A model generated the notes under the pieces. It was not told the DNA's origin, ran no database searches, and saw nothing but the letters and a program-made list of their open reading frames with translations. A DNA stretch of 20,529 bases from JAWXBM01 sp034440115. GTDB taxonomy: Bacteria > Pseudomonadota > Gammaproteobacteria > Xanthomonadales > SZUA-36. The position numbers and the translations under genes are program-made. This document shows, piece after piece, positions 1 to 7,314 of this stretch. Position 1 is the first letter of the stretch. Each line of letters begins with the position of its first letter. The stretch is from NCBI GenBank assembly GCA_034440115.1, contig JAWXBM010000159.1, positions 1-20,529 on the forward strand. The letters run 5' to 3'.

Positions 1-48
1 ACATCACAGCCGACGTCCCCGACATCACAGCCGACGTCCCCAACATCA
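1..48 (+). repeat. 21-bp in-frame tandem repeat encoding TSQPTSP
   Basis: Bases 1-21 and 22-42 are identical except for the last base, and a third, diverging copy begins at 43. The unit is a multiple of three and stays in the frame of the partial gene. The array probably continues to the left of the window. Confidence 0.8.
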
Positions 49-129
49 TTTCCACCAACGTTTGTGCCAACGGCAAGCCCCACCATCACCATTCCGGTTG
101 AGCTAACCGATTTCGAGGTAAACGGTTGA
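1..129 (+). CDS. 3' end of a Thr/Pro/Ser-repeat protein (5' part outside window), candidate substrate of the operon
   Basis: The first 129 bases are open in frame 1 and end in TGA at 127-129. They encode two copies of TSQPTSP, then a Thr/Pro/Ser-rich stretch and the hydrophobic tail ending LTDFEVNG. The start lies outside the window, so domains and any signal peptide are unseen. The stop is one base before the next ATG, and the GAGG ribosome site of the next gene (115-118) lies inside this frame, so the two are very probably co-transcribed and translationally coupled. Repeated Pro-Thr-Ser sequence is typical of low-complexity, heavily O-glycosylated linkers. Together with the downstream proline hydroxylases and glycosyltransferases, this makes the protein the natural candidate substrate. 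That role is an inference. It could instead be a secreted enzyme with a Pro/Thr linker. Confidence 0.7.
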   Translation, partial: TSQPTSPTSQPTSPTSFPPTFVPTASPTITIPVELTDFEVNG

Positions 130-130
130 T

Positions 131-1543
131 ATGAGTCGCGAAAAAGCGGCCGCCAAGGCGGCCAGCTCTTCGACGCCAGGCAACAGTAAGTCCAAAAAAA
201 CCAGAAAAATACAGTCAAGCCATGAGACTTACCCATTGCGGCCGCGAAAGCGCAATGGTCCCCAACTTCACACCGTTTTGCACGAGGCCGTGCTGGTACC
301 CGCAGAAGGCGCTGATATTTTTGCCCTGAACGCCACGGGTGCGGAAGTGTGGAAAATGTGTGATGGCCAACATTCGCTGATGGACATGCACGCGGCCCTG
401 TGCGAACGATTTGCAGGTGATCGGGTGCAAATCATGGCGGACGTGGCGGCTGCGCTGTTCCGCTTTCGCGCCCTGGATCTGCTTGATCCCCGCTCGCTCA
501 GTGATCCCCGCATCGCCGGCGAAGGCACCATCGTGCTGGCGCCACTGGCATCCTCAGGCCCCAAAGTGCACATCGTGCATGGCATCGAGGATCGTCCCTA
601 TTTTCATTGGCAGTTGGCCATCATGTTTGAATCCCTGGTCGGCCAAATGCCGGAAGGCTGGGAAATCAAGGTCGTAGTCTGTAACAATCACCGGCCGATC
701 TCAGCGGAATTGACGCACGTTTTCGATACCTATGGTGTGCAGCATTTCACCGGCGAGAGCCACGCCGACAACCATCATCTGGATTTTGCCGGCGGCGGTG
801 ATCGCTATGTGCCCATGAACCGGGTTGAGGCGCTGAACATCATTTCGAATCATGTTTGCCCGGAAGATATCGTCTGCCTGATGGATACCGATATTTTTCT
901 CTATGGTGATCTGCAGCAAGAGCTTTTCCCCAAGCATAATGCCATGGCCAGCAACTGGATCATTGCCCAGGAGCGGTTTTTCCAATTTTCAACTCATGAG
1001 AACAAGGGTCTGGCCCTGCCCAAGCTGCTGGAAGCCCTGGGTATCGAGCAGGAATTCAAGCCGGGCGGTGTAATGGTTTTTCTCACCGGCGAAGCCCTGC
1101 AGCAAAATGACCGGAAAGTGGTGCGGGATTGTTTTCGCTTTTTGCAGATTCTTTACCTGGCCGGCAAAATTCTCGAGCTGCCTGATCACGGAGTCTGGGT
1201 AGCCGAAATGGCCTGTTTCGCCATGGCGATGTACCCCAATGGTATCGACTACGAGCTACTCGATATCGAGCAATTCGCAGTGCAGGAACAGCATGCCGAT
1301 GAGCTTCCTGAAGGCAGCTTCTACCATTACTACACCGACATGAATGACGCGGGTAGCAAAGGACCATTCTTTGAGTCCCAATGGCATAAGCAACTGTTCA
1401 ATCAACAGAATTTCCTCAAGTCTGATATCGAGAGTTTTCTGGATGTCGCCAGGGGAAAGGCGGAAATACATTTCATGACGCTGGCCCGGCAGGCCCGTGA
1501 CAGGCTGTACGGAAAGCAGCCCACCAACAAAAATGGCAGCTGA
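131..1543 (+). CDS. PqqD-domain / hydroxyproline-O-arabinosyltransferase-like glycosyltransferase fusion
   Basis: The 470-residue protein has three parts. Residues 1-45 are a basic Ser/Lys-rich tail. Residues ~48-117 are a PqqD-like domain, with the family's LN-x-TG-x-x-W and C-DG pattern (FALNATGAEVWKMCDG). Residues ~135-460 are a GT-A glycosyltransferase. The GT part has a WQ motif at 160-161, a YVPMNR segment near 228, and a metal-binding DxD at D252-T-D254. This pattern (WQ, then a Y-x-x-x-NR block, then DTD) resembles plant hydroxyproline O-arabinosyltransferases (HPAT, GT95) and related peptidyl-serine galactosyltransferases. PqqD folds bind leader peptides in RiPP systems, so the fusion suggests a transferase steered to a peptide or protein. 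The ribosome site GAGG (115-118) supports the ATG at 131. Donor sugar and exact GT family are uncertain. Confidence 0.75.
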   Translation: MSREKAAAKAASSSTPGNSKSKKTRKIQSSHETYPLRPRKRNGPQLHTVLHEAVLVPAEGADIFALNATGAEVWKMCDGQHSLMDMHAALCERFAGDRVQIMADVAAALFRFRALDLLDPRSLSDPRIAGEGTIVLAPLASSGPKVHIVHGIEDRPYFHWQLAIMFESLVGQMPEGWEIKVVVCNNHRPISAELTHVFDTYGVQHFTGESHADNHHLDFAGGGDRYVPMNRVEALNIISNHVCPEDIVCLMDTDIFLYGDLQQELFPKHNAMASNWIIAQERFFQFSTHENKGLALPKLLEALGIEQEFKPGGVMVFLTGEALQQNDRKVVRDCFRFLQILYLAGKILELPDHGVWVAEMACFAMAMYPNGIDYELLDIEQFAVQEQHADELPEGSFYHYYTDMNDAGSKGPFFESQWHKQLFNQQNFLKSDIESFLDVARGKAEIHFMTLARQARDRLYGKQPTNKNGS

Positions 1544-2189
1544 AAGCAGCGCAAAAGTTACGCGTGAAATGTTCGCTCAGCCGGACTGGCTGGTGCAGCA
1601 AACGCGTGAGCAACAGGCTGTAGCACCCTATCTCGGCCTGGGCTTCAAAAAGGGCCGCCTTGAGCAAGACCTGCATGCACGGATGCTGGAGAATGTATCC
1701 CGCAATGCAGGCCTGTTCCGGCCCGAGCGGGCCATTCGCGAAATTCAAACCACAGAACCTGGCATCATTCCTGTGTTGTTACATGAAGACCTCGAGTTCA
1801 ACCAGGCCGTCTGCCACGCATTGAAGCCAGCACATGAGACCTGGGCTGGCATGCAACTGAAAGAATCAAACTGTTACGGCTTTCGGGTTTACCAGCGCGG
1901 CTGCTACCTGCATAATCACGTCGATCGCACGCAGACCCATATCATCAGCTCCACCATTTGTGTTGACTATCGCCTGGACAAGCCCTGGCCACTTTATATC
2001 GAGGACATTGAAGGCAACCCGCACCAGGTAAACATGGAGCCGGGTGAATATGTGCTCTACGAGGGGGCGAAGCTGGTTCACGGCAGGCCATGGGCGCTGC
2101 CGGGTGATTATTACATTGGAATGTTCGTGCATTACTGGCCTCGCGCCATGGGGACTGCTAACGAACTCCATTCCCGAGTGAGAGACTAG
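1533..2189 (+). CDS. 2OG-Fe(II) oxygenase, prolyl-hydroxylase-like
   Basis: This 218-residue protein carries the iron ligands of the double-stranded beta-helix dioxygenases: HVD (H129, D131) inside LHNHVDR, and a distal His at H183 in KLVHGRP. The surrounding pattern (NCYGFRVYQRG, then HVDRTQTH, WPLYIED, PGEYVLYEGAKLVHGRPW, FVHYWP) is that of stand-alone prolyl-4-hydroxylase-type enzymes also found in eukaryotic microbes. The usual Lys/Arg that holds 2-oxoglutarate is not obvious; R185 just after the distal His may do this. The ATG at 1533 overlaps the previous stop by 11 bases. A GTG at 1497 is also in frame, but adds only 12 uninformative residues. Position in the operon points to hydroxylation of the same protein substrate before glycosylation, though substrate and residue are inferred. 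Confidence 0.8.
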   Translation: MAAESSAKVTREMFAQPDWLVQQTREQQAVAPYLGLGFKKGRLEQDLHARMLENVSRNAGLFRPERAIREIQTTEPGIIPVLLHEDLEFNQAVCHALKPAHETWAGMQLKESNCYGFRVYQRGCYLHNHVDRTQTHIISSTICVDYRLDKPWPLYIEDIEGNPHQVNMEPGEYVLYEGAKLVHGRPWALPGDYYIGMFVHYWPRAMGTANELHSRVRD

Positions 2190-4219
2190 TGAGACAGCTC
2201 TATTACACCAATTACCAGTCGGGCCAAGCCGGCTTGAGCAATGCCATCATGTCGATCGAGTGCGGCGTGGTGATGGCTTTTCTCACCAACCGACTGTTGT
2301 TACTCGACGGCAATGTTTCTCCTCCAGCCAATATCGTTGAGTATGCGGGCCGGGTAGACAACGCCGTCATGAGCAGAGTCACCGACCTGATCGATCTGCC
2401 CATTGCCTGGGCTGAACCGGAGGTCAGGTCACTGAAGGGTGTTGAAAGTCGCGAACTGACCAAACTGAGCCTGATGGATACGGTGTTCTATTCGCCGGAC
2501 ACCGTCGATATCGAGTCCAGGGACGCCCTCCAGTTTGCCCGCGGGCGCAAAACCTGGTTGTGTGAAGACGAAGAACTGCTGAATGTCCCCTTGCTGCGCG
2601 TCTCGGAAAAACCAAAGATTCCCGGGCAAAAGTATCATCGCAACAATCTGGGTTTTTACTCTTACCTGTTTTATCTCGACGATGAAACCCGTCGCTCGAC
2701 CTATCGCATGCTCCAGCGTATGCAGGCCAAAGCCCCGTATGCTGACCTGGCTCGCAAAGTTGCTGCCGATCTTGGGCGTTTCAACGCAGTGCACCTGCGG
2801 CGGGGAGATTTCAAGGTGACCTACGGCGTCACCGTGCTGGACCGGCACCCCTGGGAAGCTATCGAAGCGCTGGACAAACATTTTGGCCGGGATCAACGCC
2901 TGCTGATCTGCACCGATGAACGCGATGACCCGTTTTTCGATGAGCTGAAGGCCGCCTGGAAGGACCACGTTTTCATTGACCATCACGTTCTCGATCATTT
3001 CGGCAAAGAGTTTTTTGCCCTGCCGCTTCACGACAGCATTGCGCTGGCCTACTTGTCACAACTGGTGGCGGCCGAATCTGCAGACTTCATCGGCACGATG
3101 ACGAGCACCTTCACCTCCATGATCCAACGCGGCCGCGGCAACCGCGGCAAGACAGAGCCTTTTAAATTTCTCTGGAACGAATTGCCCGATCCCGGGGATC
3201 GCTACGAACGCGGACGACACCCGATCAGCGAGTGTGTGCCACTCGAAAACGGCATCATGATCGAAGAGTTTGAAGGGCCCTATTCCTGGAATCGCTATAA
3301 CCAGAGAATCAATCCGGCCTGGATGCGTGAATGGCCGGAAAGTTTCCTGTCTGGCGCAGTGCTGGAAACCGGATCACTCGCTCATCATGCTGCGCTGCGA
3401 CCCGTTACGACCACTGCCGACCAGGCCATGCGAACCGAAGCCCGGTTGCAATTTGAAGGTCTGGGTGTGCGTGTGCGCAGCACGGTTCCAGGTCTGGCAT
3501 TCAAGTTGGCTGAAGTTCTGCATCAAGGCGCACGCAACGGCAAGAGCAGCAGCATCGCGAACCTGGAGATCAGCCTGCAAGATGAAAAATACCTGCTGAT
3601 CGCCAATGGTGACAGAGTCGGCGAAGCTTCGACCCAAAACAAGATCATTGGGGAATTGATCAGGTACCTGGTGCCACTGATGTGCAACGCACGGCGTTCG
3701 CACGTCTGGCTGCGGGGAATGTTATTTCAAAAGGGTGAAAACGCCTTTGTTTACACCGGCGATCTCGGCAGCTCGGACGACGCTATTGCTGATGCGCTGT
3801 GCACCTCCGGCTGGGAGTTCCTGGCTGACGAGGTGATTCCGGTTCGTGTTGACAGCTGCGAAGCCGTGCCCTTCACCCGCCTGGCGTGGCCCAAAGGCGC
3901 GGCCGCCCGGCTTGAGTGGCAGACAGCGAAGCTTGTGGCGGTTGTGCATGGCCAGCGAAGGCTGCACAGCCGGGCCAGCCTGGCCGGCCTTCCGCCCTCC
4001 GTTACAGCGGCCGAACTGATGCAGCAATCCATTGATTTCCAGTTCGACCGCAAGCGGGCCATCGAGCGCGTATGCAAGGTCGCCGCGCAGGTGCCCATGT
4101 ATGCGCTCAGCTTCGGCCAGGCTGCTGCGGTTCCGGGATTGCTTGAATTCCTGTCCACCCCGGAAGGAGCCGCTGCGGCCTCCCCGCTCATGCGTGCAGG
4201 TCATGTCGGCGCAGCCTGA
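2189..4219 (+). CDS. Protein O-fucosyltransferase-like enzyme fused to a degenerate HprK-like domain
   Basis: This is a 676-residue two-part protein. Residues ~1-390 look like a GDP-fucose protein O-fucosyltransferase (GT-B fold, GT65/GT68-like). They show N-terminal YYTNYQSGQAGLSNAI, the GDP-fucose motif HLRRGDF (202-208) and the C-terminal motif GTMTSTFTSMI (S306-T-F). Residues ~415-670 resemble the HprK-related kinases that accompany PqqD-type peptides, including a Walker-A region near 520 (YTGDLGSSDDAIADAL), LADEVIPV near 545, and the closing FDRKRAIERV segment near 620. The P-loop lacks the GxGKS lysine and serine, so kinase activity is unlikely and a binding or scaffolding role is more plausible. 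The GTG start overlaps the previous TAG by one base. No other in-frame start gives the full N-terminal motif. The fucosyltransferase assignment is firmer than the HprK one. Confidence 0.75.
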   Translation: MRQLYYTNYQSGQAGLSNAIMSIECGVVMAFLTNRLLLLDGNVSPPANIVEYAGRVDNAVMSRVTDLIDLPIAWAEPEVRSLKGVESRELTKLSLMDTVFYSPDTVDIESRDALQFARGRKTWLCEDEELLNVPLLRVSEKPKIPGQKYHRNNLGFYSYLFYLDDETRRSTYRMLQRMQAKAPYADLARKVAADLGRFNAVHLRRGDFKVTYGVTVLDRHPWEAIEALDKHFGRDQRLLICTDERDDPFFDELKAAWKDHVFIDHHVLDHFGKEFFALPLHDSIALAYLSQLVAAESADFIGTMTSTFTSMIQRGRGNRGKTEPFKFLWNELPDPGDRYERGRHPISECVPLENGIMIEEFEGPYSWNRYNQRINPAWMREWPESFLSGAVLETGSLAHHAALRPVTTTADQAMRTEARLQFEGLGVRVRSTVPGLAFKLAEVLHQGARNGKSSSIANLEISLQDEKYLLIANGDRVGEASTQNKIIGELIRYLVPLMCNARRSHVWLRGMLFQKGENAFVYTGDLGSSDDAIADALCTSGWEFLADEVIPVRVDSCEAVPFTRLAWPKGAAARLEWQTAKLVAVVHGQRRLHSRASLAGLPPSVTAAELMQQSIDFQFDRKRAIERVCKVAAQVPMYALSFGQAAAVPGLLEFLSTPEGAAAASPLMRAGHVGAA

Positions 4220-5228
4220 GCAACCAGAGCAGCCAGGTGGCGACGGACGAATGATTGCCGTGCAGCTGCAACTTGAGGGTGGCCAGCGTATCGATCTGCG
4301 CCTGCGCGAGGATGCACCGGAACTGATCACGCTGTTCCAGATACTGGCCAGCCGGGGCAGCAACGAAGTAGAGCCGGTGGAGAAGTTTCTGCAACTGCCA
4401 CTGGAAAATGGTAAATCAGCCTGCTCCTTCAATTCACGCCAACTGGTCTCGGTCATAACGGAACCGCCGGTGATCGTGCAGCTGGAAATGCCAAAGGCTG
4501 CCGAACCCGCACCGGCTGCCAGTGAGCCTGCCAATTCAGCCGCTGTGCAGACCGCGGTTGTGCATACACCCCGGTTTCTTCTCATTGATGACTTTCTGTC
4601 CGTCGATGAGCATCAGGACATGTTGGTCTATGCCTTGAGCCATGAAGCCGATTTTGAAAGCGGCACGGTTGAAGGTCATGCTTCTCCCCACCGTCAGAAC
4701 AAGGTCATCATGGGCTTTGCCGAAACCGCCCATTCCCGCTTGCTGCAAAATCGCCTGTTAACCTGGCTGCCACACATTACGCGCGGACTTAACGTTGATC
4801 TGTTTCCGGTCCGCCATGTTGAGTCCCAGATGACCGCCAGCAATGACGGGCATTACTACCGCATGCACAACGATGCGGGCAGTGAAGAAGCCGGCTTTCG
4901 CTCACTGACTTGCGTGTATTATTTTTTCCGCCAGCCACGCCCGTTCAGTGGCGGGGCATTGCGTCTTTATGACGCCCTGGAGCAGGGTGGGCAGCGCAAA
5001 GCGCTGGGAAGCTTTCGCGAGTTCGAGCCCGTTTCGAACCGATTGCTGGTATTCCGCAGCACCTCGTACCACGAACTGATGCGTATCCGTTGCCCCTCAC
5101 GGCAGTTTTCCGACAGCCGCTTCGCCGTGACTAACTGGATACACAAGAGCGCCGAGCAAAATCCGGATGCCCGGTTTGGTTGGGGCCAACTGCGTTGTGG
5201 TGTCGTACCGCCCCAGTTTGTGTCCTGA
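4203..5228 (+). CDS. Prolyl 4-hydroxylase-like 2OG-Fe(II) oxygenase with a novel N-terminal module
   Basis: This 341-residue protein has a C-terminal 2OG oxygenase domain (~120-335). It contains HND (H222, D224) in YYRMHNDAG, the distal H290 in STSYHELM and R306 in SRFAVTNWIH, a complete Fe(II) and 2-oxoglutarate set in the arrangement of prolyl 4-hydroxylases. Residues ~18-97 form a separate beta-rich module that includes FLQLPLENGKSACSF; a matching module occurs in the giant enzyme of the same operon. An Ala/Pro-rich linker (~98-118) joins the two. The ATG at 4203 is chosen because it has an AGG ribosome site at 4198-4200 and overlaps the previous stop by 17 bases. An upstream in-frame start at 4032 would encode 57 more residues that look like shadow sequence of the preceding gene. 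The likely role is hydroxylation of proline in the operon's substrate. Confidence 0.85.
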   Translation: MSAQPEQPEQPGGDGRMIAVQLQLEGGQRIDLRLREDAPELITLFQILASRGSNEVEPVEKFLQLPLENGKSACSFNSRQLVSVITEPPVIVQLEMPKAAEPAPAASEPANSAAVQTAVVHTPRFLLIDDFLSVDEHQDMLVYALSHEADFESGTVEGHASPHRQNKVIMGFAETAHSRLLQNRLLTWLPHITRGLNVDLFPVRHVESQMTASNDGHYYRMHNDAGSEEAGFRSLTCVYYFFRQPRPFSGGALRLYDALEQGGQRKALGSFREFEPVSNRLLVFRSTSYHELMRIRCPSRQFSDSRFAVTNWIHKSAEQNPDARFGWGQLRCGVVPPQFVS

Positions 5229-5242
5229 GGACAGGTGAGCCC

Positions 5243-6400
5243 ATGATCATTACCGTCTTTGTGAGCACCCATTCCGCCCAGGACCAATGGCGCGCGGAAC
5301 TACTGGAGCATTCTTGGATTCAGGCTGGCCAGTCCGGCGAGTTGGTTCGGCTGGTAGCCTGCCCACCCAGCGCTCCCCTGCCGATGCACATCAAGGCACG
5401 AGTGGTGCGCACGCTGCCTTATGATCCTCACCCTTTTCTGCAGGATCACTTTCCTGGCTATAACCTGCCCGCTGCCCTGCTGGAATGGTTAGTCACCGAG
5501 CGGGTTGACGCAAGCCTGTTGCTGCTCGACCTGGACAGTGTTTTACGCAAGTCATTCGACGAGGAAATTGCACCGGGTGGTGCCACTGGCAATCGCTGGG
5601 AAGCGTGGCCTGCCGGTTCAGCTGCCGAATCAGAGCCTTTTGGACTGAAGAAAAACTACTCCAAACTGCAGGAATACTGCGTCAACCGGAAATTGAAACC
5701 ACCAAGAGTGGAGTTTCCGATGCTGATCCATTCCAGTGACCTGCTAAAAATGGCGGCACGCTGGCTGGAACTAACCGGCTTGATCCGCACCGGAGTGAGC
5801 AGCAAATCCGGATCGACGCCGGACGCGCACAAGGTAGCCTATAGCCTGGCTGCCGCGGAGTACCGCATTCCGCATCGCGCGCTGAAACTGGCAGTCGGAA
5901 CGGCCGATAAAAAAGCCAATACGGCCGTCCTCAGCTATAACCAGCCGGTCAAATCCGAGCGTGGAAAAGTGCTCTGGGATTGCGCAAGCTATCAGCCCTG
6001 GTCGCATGCCGATGTCACGACAGCAAGAGCCGGCGCCGGGCGTAGCTTGCTGACCTTTCTCAACAGCTATGTCACCCTGCGGGAGACGGGAGAGCTGCTC
6101 AATACGCGGCGCCCACGGCGGTGTTTCGGCGTTCGGGAAGCCCGCCTGCCGGATCGCATGCTGCTCGAAATACCCGGCGTTGAGGAGCCCATGAACCTGA
6201 ATGCTTCTGCCAGTGCAATCTGGAATCTGTGTGATAACCAGCGAACCCTGGCGGATATCGCCGATGAACTGCAAAAGCAATTTGACGTGCCTCATGAGGT
6301 ACTGTGTGACGATATCGACCAGGCCATTATTCAACTGCATGCCGGGGGCGCCCTGGACCTTGACATCGTTTTAACAGGCACTAAAACAGGCCCTAAATGA
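5243..6400 (+). CDS. HPAT-like glycosyltransferase with C-terminal PqqD domain
   Basis: This 385-residue protein reverses the order of the first enzyme in the operon. Residues ~1-270 resemble the same glycosyltransferase type: QDQWRAELL near 13-21, a YNLPAALLEWL block at ~73-83 and a DxD at D96-L-D98. Residues ~293-375 are PqqD-like, with MNLNASASAIWNLCDNQRT; the usual DG after the Cys is DN. The ATG at 5243 follows the previous stop by 14 bases and has a good AGGTGAG ribosome site (5233-5239). An in-frame ATG at 5180 lies inside the preceding gene and adds only 21 odd residues. Family knowledge suggests transfer of a sugar to hydroxyproline or serine in a peptide. The match to HPAT is weaker than for the first enzyme, so the exact donor and acceptor are open. 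Confidence 0.65.
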   Translation: MIITVFVSTHSAQDQWRAELLEHSWIQAGQSGELVRLVACPPSAPLPMHIKARVVRTLPYDPHPFLQDHFPGYNLPAALLEWLVTERVDASLLLLDLDSVLRKSFDEEIAPGGATGNRWEAWPAGSAAESEPFGLKKNYSKLQEYCVNRKLKPPRVEFPMLIHSSDLLKMAARWLELTGLIRTGVSSKSGSTPDAHKVAYSLAAAEYRIPHRALKLAVGTADKKANTAVLSYNQPVKSERGKVLWDCASYQPWSHADVTTARAGAGRSLLTFLNSYVTLRETGELLNTRRPRRCFGVREARLPDRMLLEIPGVEEPMNLNASASAIWNLCDNQRTLADIADELQKQFDVPHEVLCDDIDQAIIQLHAGGALDLDIVLTGTKTGPK

Positions 6401-7314
6401 AAACAGATCCAACCAAAGCCAGTATCTTCGTCTCGGTTGCTTCCTACCGAGACCAGTTTCTGCCCTTTACCCTTCGATCCGCGCTGGCTCAGGCGGCACA
6501 CCCCGAGCGCTTAAGCTTCGGGGTCTGTTGGCAAGCCGACGACACGGAAAATCTCGATGAATGGCTGGACGATCCACGCTTTCGAATCCGCAAATATCCC
6601 TTTAGCGCCAGCCTGGGGTATGGCTGGTCGCGGGCCGAAGTGCAGAAACTGTATGCCGGCGAGGAATATCATCTGTTGATCGACTCGCACACCTGGTTCG
6701 CCAAGGGCTGGGATGTGAATCTCATCGAGCAGCTTGAGGGCAAACCTGGCAAGAAACCCCTGCTGACCACCAGTTCGCCACCTTTCACTTTTTCAGAATT
6801 AGGGGATGTGGTGATTCCGTGGGCGGGTACTGAGCTCGATGGCGTACCTTTGATGAAGTGTGAACTGATCCCGCCCATCGGCTGGATCGACATACAGATG
6901 TCGGCGCAACGCAAATCGGAGCCGCACCAAAAAACCGCTCTGGTCTGCTGCAACTTTGTATTCACCCATGGCCACTGGATTATCGAGGTGCCGGAAGACC
7001 CGGCCATGATCAATGCCGGGCACGAGTCTGCCCTTTCGGCCCGCACCTACACCCATGACTATGACATCTACCTGCCGGATGAGCTGCAAATCTGGCATCT
7101 GGACTACAGCAATTACAAAAATGGTGGCCGCAACAAGGTTTGGCAGGCAAAAACAGACCGTTGGCAGTCGGAACACACCGACGGCATGATTCGGCGACTG
7201 CATGCATTGTTCTATGGCAAGGAAGACCCGGCCATCCTGGGCAGATACACTCTGGGTAAAGAGCGCTCGCTCGAGGAGTGGGCCAATCTGGCCGGTTTGA
7301 AGCTTGAAATCTGA
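6397..7314 (+). CDS. GT60 glycosyltransferase (Skp1 hydroxyproline GlcNAc-transferase-like)
   Basis: This 305-residue enzyme looks like a complete GlcNAc-transferase domain (Pfam GlcNAc, CAZy GT60). Visible landmarks are the N-terminal IFVSVASYRDQFLPFT strand, GVCWQ, the SLGYGWSRAE segment, the GEEYHLLIDSH strand with the metal-binding D96-S-H98, FAKGWD, and a C-terminal YTHDYDIYLP / IWHLDY block. The best-known member, Dictyostelium Gnt1, adds GlcNAc to a hydroxyproline made by a prolyl 4-hydroxylase. The presence of this family next to two such hydroxylases is a strong functional hint. The gene overlaps the previous one by four bases (ATGA), a classic coupling arrangement. Sugar and acceptor are inferred from the family, not proven by the sequence. 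Confidence 0.85.
   Translation: MKTDPTKASIFVSVASYRDQFLPFTLRSALAQAAHPERLSFGVCWQADDTENLDEWLDDPRFRIRKYPFSASLGYGWSRAEVQKLYAGEEYHLLIDSHTWFAKGWDVNLIEQLEGKPGKKPLLTTSSPPFTFSELGDVVIPWAGTELDGVPLMKCELIPPIGWIDIQMSAQRKSEPHQKTALVCCNFVFTHGHWIIEVPEDPAMINAGHESALSARTYTHDYDIYLPDELQIWHLDYSNYKNGGRNKVWQAKTDRWQSEHTDGMIRRLHALFYGKEDPAILGRYTLGKERSLEEWANLAGLKLEI

Noticed and set aside
4032..4202. N-terminal extension of the second hydroxylase from the upstream start
   Set aside because: It lies wholly within the previous gene, has shadow-like Arg/Ser/Pro composition and no ribosome site; ATG 4203 fits better.
2189..4219. Active HPr kinase
   Set aside because: The P-loop lysine and serine are missing, and no HPr or phosphotransferase genes are nearby.
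3722..4585. 287-codon open frame on the minus strand
   Set aside because: It crosses two well-supported plus-strand genes and has Arg/Ser/Gly-rich shadow composition without any domain.
5180..5242. Upstream start of the GT-PqqD gene
   Set aside because: It lies in the preceding coding sequence, and ATG 5243 has a strong ribosome site and the right spacing.
131..6400. PQQ (pyrroloquinoline quinone) biosynthesis, suggested by two PqqD-like domains
   Set aside because: No PqqA, B, C or E is present and both domains are fused to glycosyltransferases, so they are better read as peptide-recognition domains.
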